A DNA stretch of 64,000 nt, from positions 248,001-312,000 of the forward strand of contig MU839116.1 of NCBI GenBank assembly GCA_030685235.1, in the 5' to 3' direction. The first letter of the stretch is position 1. The number at the start of each line of letters is the position of its first letter. The DNA is from Copromyces sp. CBS 386.78 (taxonomy: Eukaryota > Ascomycota > Sordariomycetes > Sordariales > Sordariaceae). Of this stretch, positions 1-11,022 are shown one piece after another. The translations under genes were made by a program, and so were the position numbers. Below the pieces are notes generated by a model. That model saw only the letters and a list, made by a program, of their open reading frames with translations. It was not told the DNA's origin and searched no databases.

Positions 1-329
1 CGATCCCTCTGAGTAGGTAAAGATCACAGTCTTCACATTGCAATGTTGACGCCGAATACTAGTTGGCTGAGCAACAAAAAGAAAAACTAAACTTCTTTTG
101 GGTATACTAACTAAGAAGCCAAGTACAAGCAAACTCCTAGATTCAATGACTTGGTCTACATGAACCACCAATATGAGCAATGCAACGCAATACCTGCTGA
201 GCGCCAATTCTATGATCAACCAACCAAACACCCAGCCCTTATAAAACTCCAACCGCAACTCTAGGTGCTTTGAAATGTAACAAGCTAGTTCAGATGACCA
301 CAGGCTTCGGGACCACATGCCCATGGCAT
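1..329. other. 3' flank of the MIZ gene
   Basis: This stretch lies downstream of the stop codon of the minus-strand MIZ zinc-finger gene and probably carries its 3' untranslated region. I see no open reading frame with coding character and no repeat. Confidence 0.5.
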
Positions 330-1814
330 CTAGTCGTCGTCGATTTCGATCACCTCCACATTCGGCGGGGGCCCCGACCTCCTCGACAATGACCCAGCTA
401 CACTGGGCGCCGGAGCAGGAGTCGCCGATGCGGTCTTGATCTTCTTTCGCCTGGGCTCCAGGTCCTCCCCATCGCTATCATCGTAGTTCTCGTCATCGTC
501 CTGCATAACAACGGTCCATTTGCCGTCCGCCTCCACGTGTAAAGCCTTACTATACTGAGGCTTTCTGCCCGTGCGTTCCAGCTCCTTACGGACATTGAGC
601 AAGAAACCATCGATCTGCAGATCGTATGGGCCTGCTATTTTATCACAGCCCGAAAGCGGACAGGCCCACTTGTCCGGGCTTGTTGGCTGGGGCGGGCATG
701 CACATGCTTCGCCCTCATGACCACAAGGCACCTTAGACACCTGCCTCGTGTTCAGAAACGTTTGCAGGTCAAAACACTCCAGGTGGGTGCATGCACCACC
801 TCGGACAGGTGTGTTGAACATGACGGATGAAAAGGGATCAGTCAGATCAATGGACAGGTATGGCACCGCAACTGAGACCTCATCATCGGCGCCGCTCCCG
901 CTAAGTCGATCCTTGATGATTTGCAGAGTCTTCGACTCGGGAATCAGCCGATTCTTCCAAACGTCATTAACGATGGTGGAATGCCTCAAGGTCTCGACCA
1001 ACTCCACCGCGATGAAGAAATTGGGGCTCAGAGCGTGATTAACAGCTTCAACCTTGTTTTTCCCCAACTGGATCATTTCTGTAAGCTCGATGGACAAATC
1101 CTTCCCAAAATGGGATTTCCTCCGCATATCGAGGGGAACACCGTTGAAGCACATGAGAATGTCTGGCCAGTTCGACTGGGTAGCGTGCCAAACTTCATCC
1201 GCCACAACACCCTGCTGGTGGTTTTTGATTTGGCAACAGCGAATTCTCCAGCGCAGTGACTTGTGTGGTTGTCTGGCAATTGCTGCACCGTGCCTGTCGG
1301 TCATCACTCTCAACCGATATTGCTCATCAGTTACTTCGAAGGGGACCGTGTAGATACGCACATTTTCCGCCAGCTGGGTGGGCTTTGTGACTAGTTCCTT
1401 GACTGCTTGATACATCCGCTCTGTTTCTCCATCTACTACTGCTCGTCTGGGGCTTCGAACATGAGCTAGATGCAGTGCCATCAACATGGATCTCCTATCA
1501 GAAGCCTCGTAGGCATACTCTGACGGATGGATCGTAGTTCCTAGCGGAGGGACTAGCGGTAGGTCTGGGATGCGCGCGGGAGCTGGTTCGCGTGGGACCA
1601 TGTTTTGCGGTTGCTGCTGTATTTGCGGATTCTGCTGTACTTGGACTTGGGGAGAACGAGTAGGGGCTGTTTGGGCGGGGATGGGCATCGCGGTCTGCGG
1701 TTGAAGCTGTTGTTGCGCTTGTGCCCTCGCCGCGTACAGTTGCGCAGCCGAAGGAGTAATATTGGCGGCCGCGGCCATCGCAGCCATATTCCATTGCTGC
1801 CTTTGACTCACTGA

Positions 1815-1911
<97 letters not shown>

Positions 1912-4195
1912 ATTATTTGTTGTCGTCGGAGAGCCTCTTCCTGCTGCATTTGCTGCCACATTTGTGGAATTATTGCCTGGGTTTGTAGGCCACGCTGCTG
2001 AGGCGCATGTACCGGGTATTGTACACCTTGTTGTGGATATAGGAGACGTTGCTGCTGCTGCACTAGCTGTTGCTGCTGTAGCTGTTGTTGCCGCAGCTGT
2101 TGTTGAAGTTGCTGTCTTTGTTGTTGTTGAAGTTGCGGTCCTTGTTGTTGCTGCCATTGGGCCGCTGAATTTGACAAGTCCTGTGGGCTTCGAGACGTAA
2201 TCATAGACGGGTAGACGTTTGGTGAAGAAGGCTGGGCAGATGGCAGATTCTGGAAATTTAGGTTGTTGAATGCCTCCATACTAGACACAAAACCTGGAGA
2301 GTATGGATTTGTGGCATTGTTGAACGTGAATGCCGCCTGATTTGGCGGTGCACTGTTTGGCGGTGCACTGTTTGGCATCGGCGGACCAGTGGCTGTCGGG
2401 ATTGTAGTCTGAACGGACAGACTCCTGTTGTGAGTGGTTGGATTGTTGTTGTTGCTAATGGAAGTGTTGCCGTTGGCGGTTGTACTAGTATTGATCCTGA
2501 CTTGATTGATGAGTGAGCGATAAAACGTAATGAGCTCATTGTTTTTGGCCTCTAGTTCTTGTTGGTTTCGCCAAGTTCTGTAGAGCTGCGGATTCAGATT
2601 GCTTGACTGGTATAGATAAGCATGATTCTTTTGATCTTGCTCGAAAGCACGCTCGATGGCTTCGGCATAGCCATGGCCGTCTGTGACGTCTAACCTTCTA
2701 CGACACGCGGTAAACAAACTTGTCTGCAAGACCGGCGAGTAGCATTCCCAGTGACTCAAGAGCTCATCGACCAGGTAAGGGTACCCACGCTGCATCACCT
2801 TTCCCAGGAATGAATTATAACTGTTCCCAATCAGATGCAGGAATCTTCCTACTTGTCGTAGAGCATTGTTATATGCCGTGGGCGGCTCACATAGCTTATG
2901 GATAGGTGCTGGGAAGTTCTCGAAAAATTGTCGATGCATGGGCTGGATAGTGAGGTTCTTTTTGAGAAGCCCCTCCATGACCCCAAGGCCCTCATCAATA
3001 CCATGAGGTGGAAACTCGGGTAACACATCGTAGGCATTCTGCGCATATGATGACCACATGCAGTAGATTTGGTGGAGAGCCAGGAAGAAGCTGTCTTCCT
3101 TGACACATGCCTTGTCTAGAAGCGCGAATCTAGCAAGCTCGGTGCCGCCTTTGATCCGGTCCTTCACACCAGGTAAATTCGCGTACCTTTGGAGGACATG
3201 TCGGAACTGAGTGTACGTGCTCGCTGGAAGAGGCTGTGGAGGATCTACCCTCTTCCTCTTGGCCGCTTGTTCACCCGGGTGTGGCGCCAGTGGCAATAGT
3301 GGCGTGTTGATGTGTCCACTCTGGCCTTGGCCATCGCGTCGAGGTCCTCCTTGGGCTGACAGCGACCGGTTCTGAGGCGCAGGAGAATGTGGGATCGATG
3401 CTGCAGCATTCGTAGACTGTAGTGGGAGCTGGGGGTGCGCTAAGAAGGGACTCGCAGAAGGTTGGACCGCAGGAGTTGTCGGGGCCGAGCCATTATTTCC
3501 TGTCCTTGTAGACGTAGGCCCTGGATTGTCATCGTCCAGGTTGTGCACGAATCGGGCGCCTATTACGGGATGAGGTGAGGGAGCGGGCGCATTGTGGTTC
3601 ATGCGAGGACTTTCTCTCGAGTTCGAAACGGCAGGACTCGGCTCGTCGCTCGGCGCCGGAGACAGGAGGACGGCGGTTGTCTGGGCAGTTCGGCCGGAGC
3701 TGTAGACACGGATCGAATGTTAGCCGGAGAAGGATATGAGAGTCAAGGAGCCTGTGATCAAAATTACCGTTGAGGTGCCTGTTGCGGCTGTGCAGATGAT
3801 GCACCTTCCACTTGTCCGTGTGTTGGCCGTTGTTGTTGTTGTTGTTCTTCTTCTTGGGCCGCGTCTTCTTCTTCGTTCTCGTGTTCCTGTTGGGGCGTGC
3901 CGTCGTGGGCGTCTTGTACGTGGGGTAGTCCGCCTGGGTATTTGCGCGGCCGGCCGCGGGGACGGCCTGTTCCTCTGAACTGAGCGGACGACGCGCCTGC
4001 ACGAGGCGCCATCACCTCTCCGGACGCCTGTACTGTCGGAGGCCGTGGAGTAAAATCGACGACGGTGTCGGTCCAGGCTGGCTGTCGTTGTTTGAGGAAT
4101 GTCCTGACAGTGCTAGAGGATGCGGCGAGGCGAGGGTCGTAGTTGGCAGAATTTATGGGAACCCCGTTAGGGGCTCGCACAGGTAATCCCGGCAT
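330..4195 (-). CDS. SP-RING/MIZ zinc-finger protein with AT-hook and polyQ
   Basis: Two exons, 4195-3768 and 3699-330, give about 1265 residues. The 68-bp intron (3767-3700) starts GTAATT, has a GCTAACA branch site and ends CTACAG; removing it joins the frames exactly. The first in-frame ATG is at 4195; the frame stays open upstream to a TGA near 4300 but has no other ATG. Seen: an AT-hook (GRPRGRPRK) in exon 1, a Gln-rich middle with 32 uninterrupted Q at about residues 740-771, and a C-terminal MIZ/SP-RING domain at about residues 1090-1165 (CTHLECFD, then WACPLSGC). The extreme C-terminus is acidic with a basic KKIK patch. Family knowledge: SP-RING proteins of the Siz/PIAS/Zmiz group act as SUMO E3 ligases or nuclear co-regulators. 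A nuclear, DNA-associated role is inferred; ligase activity is not shown. No SAP domain was recognised, so it is not a plain Siz1 orthologue. Confidence 0.85.
1815..1910 (-). repeat. Perfect hexamer repeat encoding polyQ
   Basis: Sixteen perfect tandem copies of TTGCTG (CAGCAA on the coding strand) encode 32 consecutive glutamines in the MIZ protein. The strict CAG/CAA alternation means the unit of slippage is six bases, adding two Gln per step without a frameshift. More Gln-rich, less regular DNA follows at about 2040-2160. Confidence 0.95.
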
Positions 4196-6771
4196 GGTTT
4201 TTGGCGGTTCGGACTTCGCACCGGCAACTGCACGTGAAGCGGCCGGACGCGGCACCGGGATGGTTGCTGCGGCAGCGGGAGTACGATAACAGACGGCAGA
4301 TCAATGCAGGATCAGCGTGCTTTTCGTCCTCTGCTCTGCAGTATACATTCAGCTTGCGTCGGGCTGTCGAGTCAAACTCGCATCGCGCAACCTATCGCGG
4401 TGCCACGTGGACGAGGGCTTGTGCTTGGTGGGATTAGTTGCGCCAGAGTCAGAAGCCAGAGTCGTGATTTTGTGTATTTCTTTGGTGTTGTCGCGCGCCA
4501 GAATGCAGCGCCAACATACCATGAGGTGAAGGGTAGCAGCAGAGATGGCAAGTAGCTGGAACTGAGGTGGTTATGTGAAGGGAAAAAGATGAAAGGAACT
4601 GGAGGTCAATAATAATAACCCTCTTGGTGTTTTATGTCTTGCTCGTGGATTTGGATATGCTGGAGAGTAGTAGTTGTTGTTTGGCTCTTGTGGGGGGCGG
4701 CAATCTTCAGCAGTTGTAGTGGCAAGAAGTGGAAGCTTCTCATCATCATCGACACTTGTAGGTTGTTTGGTAATCACGCGATGAAAGAAGGACCACACTG
4801 CCCTTTTCTCCTATTGTGTTGCAGAGTTGGAACAGGATGAAGGACGAAGGAAGAGATGGAAAGAAAGAGCAATCGAATGAATGTAATGCAATCAGATTGA
4901 TGGCACGACTCGATAGGGAAAAAAAAGGGCAACTGCCAATCTGAGATATCAGAAAAGCAGACAAGTCCCTCTTTCCTCTTTGCTTTTCCCGCCAAGTATT
5001 AAAGTCGGATGGAGGGCAGGTGCAGCCACTCAAGATGATAGTCCAACAGCGTCGAGTTGGCAGGACCGTTCAAGCATCACTTTGACGGGTCACTGCCAAC
5101 GACTGCAGGGAGGAACATTGGACAACCAACAAACCGACAGTTGGGGATTTGGGGGACGGGTGGGTGAAAGGGCAGCGACCAAGTCCAAAAGATTTGTTTA
5201 GCGTAAGGATACCAGAATATAGAAGGGAGGGTCGAGAGAAACAAAAATTGAAGGTTTTATTTGGGAATGGGAGCAAGTTACTTATGTTTTGTATTTCCCG
5301 GCTGTGGTTGGGTAGCAATGGCCCACAGCAGACTGACCCAAATGGTCCTACGCACGCATTGATAGGCTGACGGGGCTGGCTGGGTACGCTACTTGCTGTA
5401 TGTATCTGTGCAATGTACCTTATGTAGCAAGGGTACAACCGATTCTTCACGTCATGAGAAGGGCCATACTCAACACTGTAGACTGAACAACACTTTATTG
5501 CCTGAGACTTGATTTTGTTCCATTGCTTATTTGATGATATTTTCAACACATTGTCTGCATCTCATACATGGGCAGCAGCAACGTTGATTTTAGGTTAAGG
5601 TGGGGAAAAAGCGTGAGACCGACGAGAACCGCGACTGAAGAAATCCATCCGCCTCGGTATCTTTTGATCTTTTATGTACTCGGCAAGTGAATCGCAAACG
5701 CCTAGTCCACACAAAGGGATTCACAAAATGATTAGATCAAAGCAAGTTCGCACTGCTTTCTCCATCGCGACTAACAGCCAGCGCGTTTGGGTACTAATCT
5801 CCGTTGTTTGATCCCCAGTTTCTTTTTCATCTCTTTCTTCGTTTGTCATCCCAACATCACGAGTAAAACCAACATGCGAGTTGCCGGCTTGTGACGTTGG
5901 CGTTGAACGGACCGTGGTCAGTTTCACACGTGTAGTCCAGGCGCCTACATATTACCATGTGAGGTACAGGCGAGAACAAAGAGAGGAAGTTGTGATTTGT
6001 AACTGAGGTTCTGTTTACTATGACTGAGTTCAAGGTGTAAATACTGGGAACCAAGATTTAAGAAAAAGGTATTTTGATATATAAGCCGTGAGCCGGCATT
6101 TATACGCACGCTGTCGTAAGACCACTTCATGCCAACGTCAATCGAACCAGTTGCGTTCAACGCACATAAAGTCTCTCCGAATGTTGAGTGCAAGATTGAC
6201 ATGAAAGCTGTGAATAACCTCGGAAAAAACCAAGCCATCATGTACCATCTACCACACCACTAAAATCGTTCCACTTTGGACCATTTTGATACTGGCGACA
6301 CTCACACTTCGACTTGCAAACGGAAGGGCGATCATGGCGGGGATGCAGCACGATAAGAAAACGTCAAGAACATCCCCTGTCTGCAAGGTTGGCTGGCGGG
6401 CGGATGCACAAATGCTCCGTGCACAGACTCAAACGAACCACTAAAATCCCGAGTTTTCGAATGGGGCCCCGGAAGCTTGGCGTTCCTGGGCCTGGGGCTG
6501 GCCGCGGTAAACTTTGTTATCGGCTGTCCAATGCTTTTGCATCGCATCGTCAAAAAATTCCCACTGGACTTCCAACTTGGAGATTTCAACATTCGTGAAC
6601 TTTGGCCCCCGCAAAGTCACCACCACCACACCACCGCAAGACGTCTTCCCGAATCCGATTTCGAGTCGCGTACCCGATCCGCGCACCAAAAATACTCCTC
6701 GACAAACACCGACCTTGAACGAATACTCCAATCCCTCGATCCCATATACCAACCTAAGTCAACAAACAACC
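4196..6771. other. Divergent intergenic region, MIZ gene / UTP15
   Basis: These 2.6 kb separate two divergently transcribed genes and must hold both promoters and 5' leaders. I see scattered short open frames without coding character, no repeat longer than short homopolymer runs, and no RNA gene. The DNA just before the UTP15 start (about 6600-6770) is rich in AC and CCA, typical of fungal 5' leaders. Confidence 0.5.
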
Positions 6772-8442
6772 ATGGCAGCCGAAGTGCAGCCGCTGGCGAC
6801 GCTCAAGTTGCCCACGGTCGTCAGCCCCATCACGGCCGAGCAGCGCTACTGGAAGTCCTTTAGGAACCAGAAATCCCATACCTCGACGGCAGCATGGCCC
6901 ATCTCGCACATCAGCTTTCCAGGGTCGAGCAATGGCTCGGCCGCCTCGCACTCCCTCGTCGCCGCCGCCAAAGCCAACGACCTCTTCGCCGTCACCTCGG
7001 GTCCCCGCGTCGACATCTTCTCCATCCGCAAGCGCGAGCTGCTCAAGACCATCGGCCGCTTCGACTCAGAGGCTCACAGCGGTGAGATCCGCGCCGACGG
7101 CCGTGTTCTCGTGGCCGGTGAGGGCTCGGGCAAGATGCAGGTCTTCGACGTCGGCACGGGCACCCGCGCCGTGATTCTCAAGACCTGGCACATCCATAAG
7201 CAGCCCGTCTGGGTAACCAAGTGGTCGCCCGCCGAGCTGACGACGCTCATGTCCTGCTCCGACGACAAGACCGTTCGGCTCTGGGACCTGCCCTCCAACG
7301 CGCCCTCGCGCATGTTCTCCGGTCATCAGGATTACGTCCGTTCGGGAGCCTTCATGCCGGACCGCAACAACCTGCTCGTGTCCGGCTCCTACGACTCGAC
7401 CGTCCGCGTCTGGGACGCCCGCGCCCCCGGCGGTTCCGTGCTGACCTTCAAGCACGCCGACCCCATCGAGGAAGTCCTCCCCTTGCCCGGCGGCACCACC
7501 CTTCTGGCCGCCACTGGCTCCGCCATCTCGGTCCTCGACCTGGTAGCCGCCAAGCCCCTCCGTCTGATCACCAACCACCAAAAGACCGTCACCACTTTGT
7601 CCCTCGCCTCCAACGGCCGCCGCGTCGTCTCCGGTTCGCTCGACGGACACGTCAAAGTCTTCGAAACCACCAACTGGAACGTCGTCTCCGGATCCAAGTA
7701 CCCCTCGCCCATTTTGTCCTTGTCCGTCATCGCCTACGGCGCAGGCCACGAAGACCGCCACCTGGCAGTAGGCATGCAATCCGGCGTCCTGTCGCTGCGC
7801 ACCCGCCTCTCTGGCGCCTCGGCCGAGAAAGCCCGCGCCCGCGCGACCGAAGACGCGCTGATGGTCGAGGGCGCCACCTCCAAGCTGGCCAAGATGGACC
7901 AAGCCAAAGCCAAGCGCAAGCGCAACGCCGTGTCCAACAAGTCGATGGCTCTGCTCGGCGAAAACGTCGACGTGATCATCCCCACCGACGCGACCAACTC
8001 GGCCGGCGGCCGCAAGCGCCGCGTGAAGCTTAAGCCGTGGCAGCGGGATTTCCGCGAGGGCCGCTATGCCGCCTGCTTGGACTCGGTGCTGGATTTTAGC
8101 TCGCAGGAGTACCAGCCCGTTACCGCGCTCTCCGTGCTCGTCGCTTTGAGACACCGCTCTGCGCTCAGGGAGGCTTTGGAGGGAAGAGACGAAGTCACCG
8201 TTTTGCCGCTGCTCAAGTGGGTGATCAAGTACATTTCCGACCCGAGGTACGCGACCGTCTGCGTGGACGTGGCGTTCCAGCTGTTTGATATCTACAGCGA
8301 GTACGTGGGCGGCAGCACGGAGCTGGCGGACCAGTTTGCGGTTATGACGGGCAAGGTGAGCCGGGAGGTGGAGAAGGCGCAGATGGCGATTATCACGAAT
8401 GGTATGGTGGAGAGCTTGATGATCGGGGGTGCTGAGGCTTAG
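6772..8442 (+). CDS. utp15: U3 snoRNP/SSU processome protein UTP15
   Basis: Single exon of 556 residues. The start is the ATG at 6772 in a strong context (CAACCATGGC); the frame is open upstream to 6514, but that extension is low-complexity leader sequence. Seen: an N-terminal family block (RYWKSFRNQK near residue 25), then WD40 repeats over about residues 55-350 with clear WD ends (RLWDLPS near 169, VRVWDAR near 210), a basic KRKR linker, and a C-terminal alpha-helical UTP15 domain at about 413-550 (RRVKLKPWQRDFREGRY onward). Known role: a t-UTP/UtpA subunit of the nucleolar small-subunit processome, needed for pre-18S cleavage and coupled to rDNA transcription. The order beta-propeller then UTP15_C and the length fit the family. 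It converges on the mak-1 gene, about 1 kb between stop codons. Confidence 0.95.
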   Translation: MAAEVQPLATLKLPTVVSPITAEQRYWKSFRNQKSHTSTAAWPISHISFPGSSNGSAASHSLVAAAKANDLFAVTSGPRVDIFSIRKRELLKTIGRFDSEAHSGEIRADGRVLVAGEGSGKMQVFDVGTGTRAVILKTWHIHKQPVWVTKWSPAELTTLMSCSDDKTVRLWDLPSNAPSRMFSGHQDYVRSGAFMPDRNNLLVSGSYDSTVRVWDARAPGGSVLTFKHADPIEEVLPLPGGTTLLAATGSAISVLDLVAAKPLRLITNHQKTVTTLSLASNGRRVVSGSLDGHVKVFETTNWNVVSGSKYPSPILSLSVIAYGAGHEDRHLAVGMQSGVLSLRTRLSGASAEKARARATEDALMVEGATSKLAKMDQAKAKRKRNAVSNKSMALLGENVDVIIPTDATNSAGGRKRRVKLKPWQRDFREGRYAACLDSVLDFSSQEYQPVTALSVLVALRHRSALREALEGRDEVTVLPLLKWVIKYISDPRYATVCVDVAFQLFDIYSEYVGGSTELADQFAVMTGKVSREVEKAQMAIITNGMVESLMIGGAEA

Positions 8443-9461
8443 AGAGCCCAGGCTGAGGCCTCAGCAGACAAGAAGCTTGAAGCTGCCAAGTGAGGATGTT
8501 AGGTGGAAAGGGATGGGCAGTGGATGGATGAGCTTTGGATGTGGATTGATAAGAAAGATGTGTAAAGAACGGACATGTTATACCACGAAGCAAGGCAAGG
8601 AAAGGAAAGGAAAGGAAAAAGAGGAGAGAAGGGTAAAGGGATCCTGTGTTCGGTTTGGTTCGGTTAGGTATCATGTTTTTCTTGATATCAAGCCCTGCAT
8701 GGCGTCGGCGTTCAAACATCTTTTTTGGCTTTTTGTCACTACTAATCGGGGGCTCACAAAAGTATACGGTTTACATAAAATAGGGGTTGGGACTAGATAC
8801 CTCGAGATACCTTGGGAGAATCAGTAAAAGCCATTCCAAGTCATGGAAGTTGAGAGAACTTAAAGCTTGTAAAGAAGACAAGGGGAGATGGAGACACTCC
8901 CAAATTACTCGCCATGCCACTCACCTCACTTCACCTCACAATCTTCATGAGGTTTGTTGCAGTGTCAACATTCAGCATATCCAACAGAATTATGGCTATA
9001 AATGACAACGTAAAGAAATAACATCTCGCTCTGAAATCGTCGCTGAAGATCGCTTCAACCTTCCAGATAGACATAGCCCTCCTTTCTGACTAATAGAATA
9101 GAGAGAGATGTAAGTGGAGTCCTTCCAAGGAGCCCCGAATCTACCAGAAGCACTCCGGTATCTGACCAAACATCGAAATCAACCCCAGTCTGTACTTTGA
9201 CGTCTGCCCTTCCAGCCGCTTCCTAGGGGTGTGTGTTGACAACTCGACTAGAACTGCCGTCCCAGTCTGTCATTGCACACGGTCTCGATGGCACGCCGTT
9301 CCCTTCCCCAGGGTTCCTAAGAGAAACCCCATGCCATAGTCTTTGCTGTTCTTTTGCAGCCAAGACATCGACCCGAGTCGCGTTTGATCATCGGACGTTT
9401 CCCAAACCAGCCTTCCGTCTTATTATAGTATATAGACCCTTTTTTTCCCTTCTGCCATCGC
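8443..9461. other. Convergent intergenic region, UTP15 / mak-1
   Basis: Both flanking genes end here, so this holds two 3' untranslated regions. A short purine-rich (GGAAA) run lies near 8595-8630. I see no further gene. Confidence 0.5.
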
Positions 9462-11022
9462 TTACCTACCACCAAGCTCGGCCTCCAGGCCACCGGGGAA
9501 GCCGCTATACTCATGCGGCCTAGGATCCTCAGCAGTCCACTGTTGGCTGTGCACATCAGTAGGCATGGGCACCATACCGGGAACATGAGGCTGAACACCA
9601 CCCTGCTCATGAGCACCGGGCACGGTCCGGACCATCTGCCTGAACCGGTAGACCTCATCGAGAATCATCTTGCGCATTTCGCCGACATCATCAACGACCT
9701 CGAAGTCGAAGTTGAAGGTGGTAGGGCAGTCGGGCTCGTCGCTGGCATCGTGCCAGATGGCAAGGTAGGGGTGCTTGAGAGCCTCCTCAACGCTGATACG
9801 GCTGGTAGGATCGAAGGCGAGCATGCGGTCGAGAAGATCGAGGGCGTCGGGGTTGGCCTGGGGGAAGAGCGTCTGGAAGGACTTCTTGGGCATGGGAGGC
9901 AGGTTGCGGACGTATTCTTGGGCTCTGGGGGAACCGATACGGGAGAGGGTCTCCTCATTGGGTGTGCCGAGGATGTGGAGAATCTGGTTTAGCTGATCGA
10001 CGTAATCTCTGCCCTTGAAGAAGGGACGACCGCCGAGGAGCTCGGCAAGAATACAGCCAACGGACCATACATCGACTAAAGGTTCAGTGTTAGCTTGGAA
10101 ACGCTGTTGGGAAAACAGCTTATGGGGAGACATACTGGCTTTGGTATAGTTCTGGAAGGACAACATGATTTCGGGAGCACGATACCATCTTGTGGCAACG
10201 TACTCAGTCATGTAACCAGCGTTCTCCTCAGGATCAACGGAGAAACCGCGCGCAAGACCGAAATCGCAAATCTTAAGCTCGCAGTCGGCGTTAACGAGCA
10301 AGTTACCAGGCTTAAGATCACGGTGAAGCACGTTCGCCGAGTGGATGTACTTGAGACCGCAGAGAATCTGGTAGATGAAGGACTGGAAGTGAGCGTCTGT
10401 AAGTGGCTGGCCGGACCTGATGATGGCAGCAAGATCGCACTCCATCAACTCTGTAAAAGGCACCCCAGGTGTTAGTGTGTTGGTCCATCTTTTTCGTGAG
10501 GTATGAGCAATGACGTACCCTCATAGAGATAGGTCTCGTTGAACATTTCTGGCCGGGGGATATCCATATCGTAGAGGCAGGTAATCTAAAGAACCAGAAA
10601 GCGCCACGGTCAGCTACCATGCATCACTCGTAGTGTGTATGTATAAGTAACTCACGTTACGATGGCCCCTGAAGTGCTGGAGGAGCTTGATCTCGCGCAG
10701 GGCGCGCTTGGCCAAGATCTTTTTGCTGAAGACATTGGTGACCTTCTTGATGGCGACTCCTTCGTTCGTCTGGGTGTTCACGGCGGCGCTGTTTGGAAGA
10801 GGAGAATGTCAGCTTGAGTTTGTGAAAATGGGCACCCCATATGTAGATGCGCCGCGGCCCAAAGCACAAGCGGCCAAGTAGGAGCAGAAGCAGGAACGGG
10901 TAGACGTACCAAACGATGCCATAAGCACCCTGTCCAAGCTCCTTAGTGACGGTGTAGCGCTCGTCGACAATGAAGTCCTGGTTAAAGACCTTGAAGATCT
11001 TGCGACCCACGAGATCAGCCAT
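9462..11022 (-). CDS. mak-1: MAP kinase MAK-1 (Slt2/Mpk1 type), cell wall integrity
   Basis: Five exons: 11022-10910, 10788-10656, 10585-10519, 10450-10136, 10075-9462, giving 413 residues with all junctions in frame. Introns are 121, 70, 68 and 60 bp with GTACGT, GTGAGT, GTACGT and GTATGT donors. Seen: glycine loop GQGAYG (30-35), ATP lysine in VAIKK (K52), HRD (147-149), DFG (167-169) and the activation motif TEY (186-188). TEY and the strong match to N-terminal [14 protein letters not shown] place it in the ERK5/Slt2-like class rather than Fus3/Kss1 or Hog1. Known role: terminal kinase of the cell-wall-integrity cascade downstream of MIK-1 and MEK-1, controlling wall repair, aerial hyphae and conidiation. 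The Gly/Pro-rich C-terminal tail is typical. Nothing in the gene is broken. Confidence 0.96.

Noticed and set aside
6514..6771. 86-codon N-terminal extension of UTP15
   Set aside because: Low-complexity leader; the ATG at 6772 has the better context and family N-terminus.
7066..8154. 362-codon frame antisense to UTP15
   Set aside because: Glycine/valine-rich shadow of C-ending codons in the real gene; no domain.
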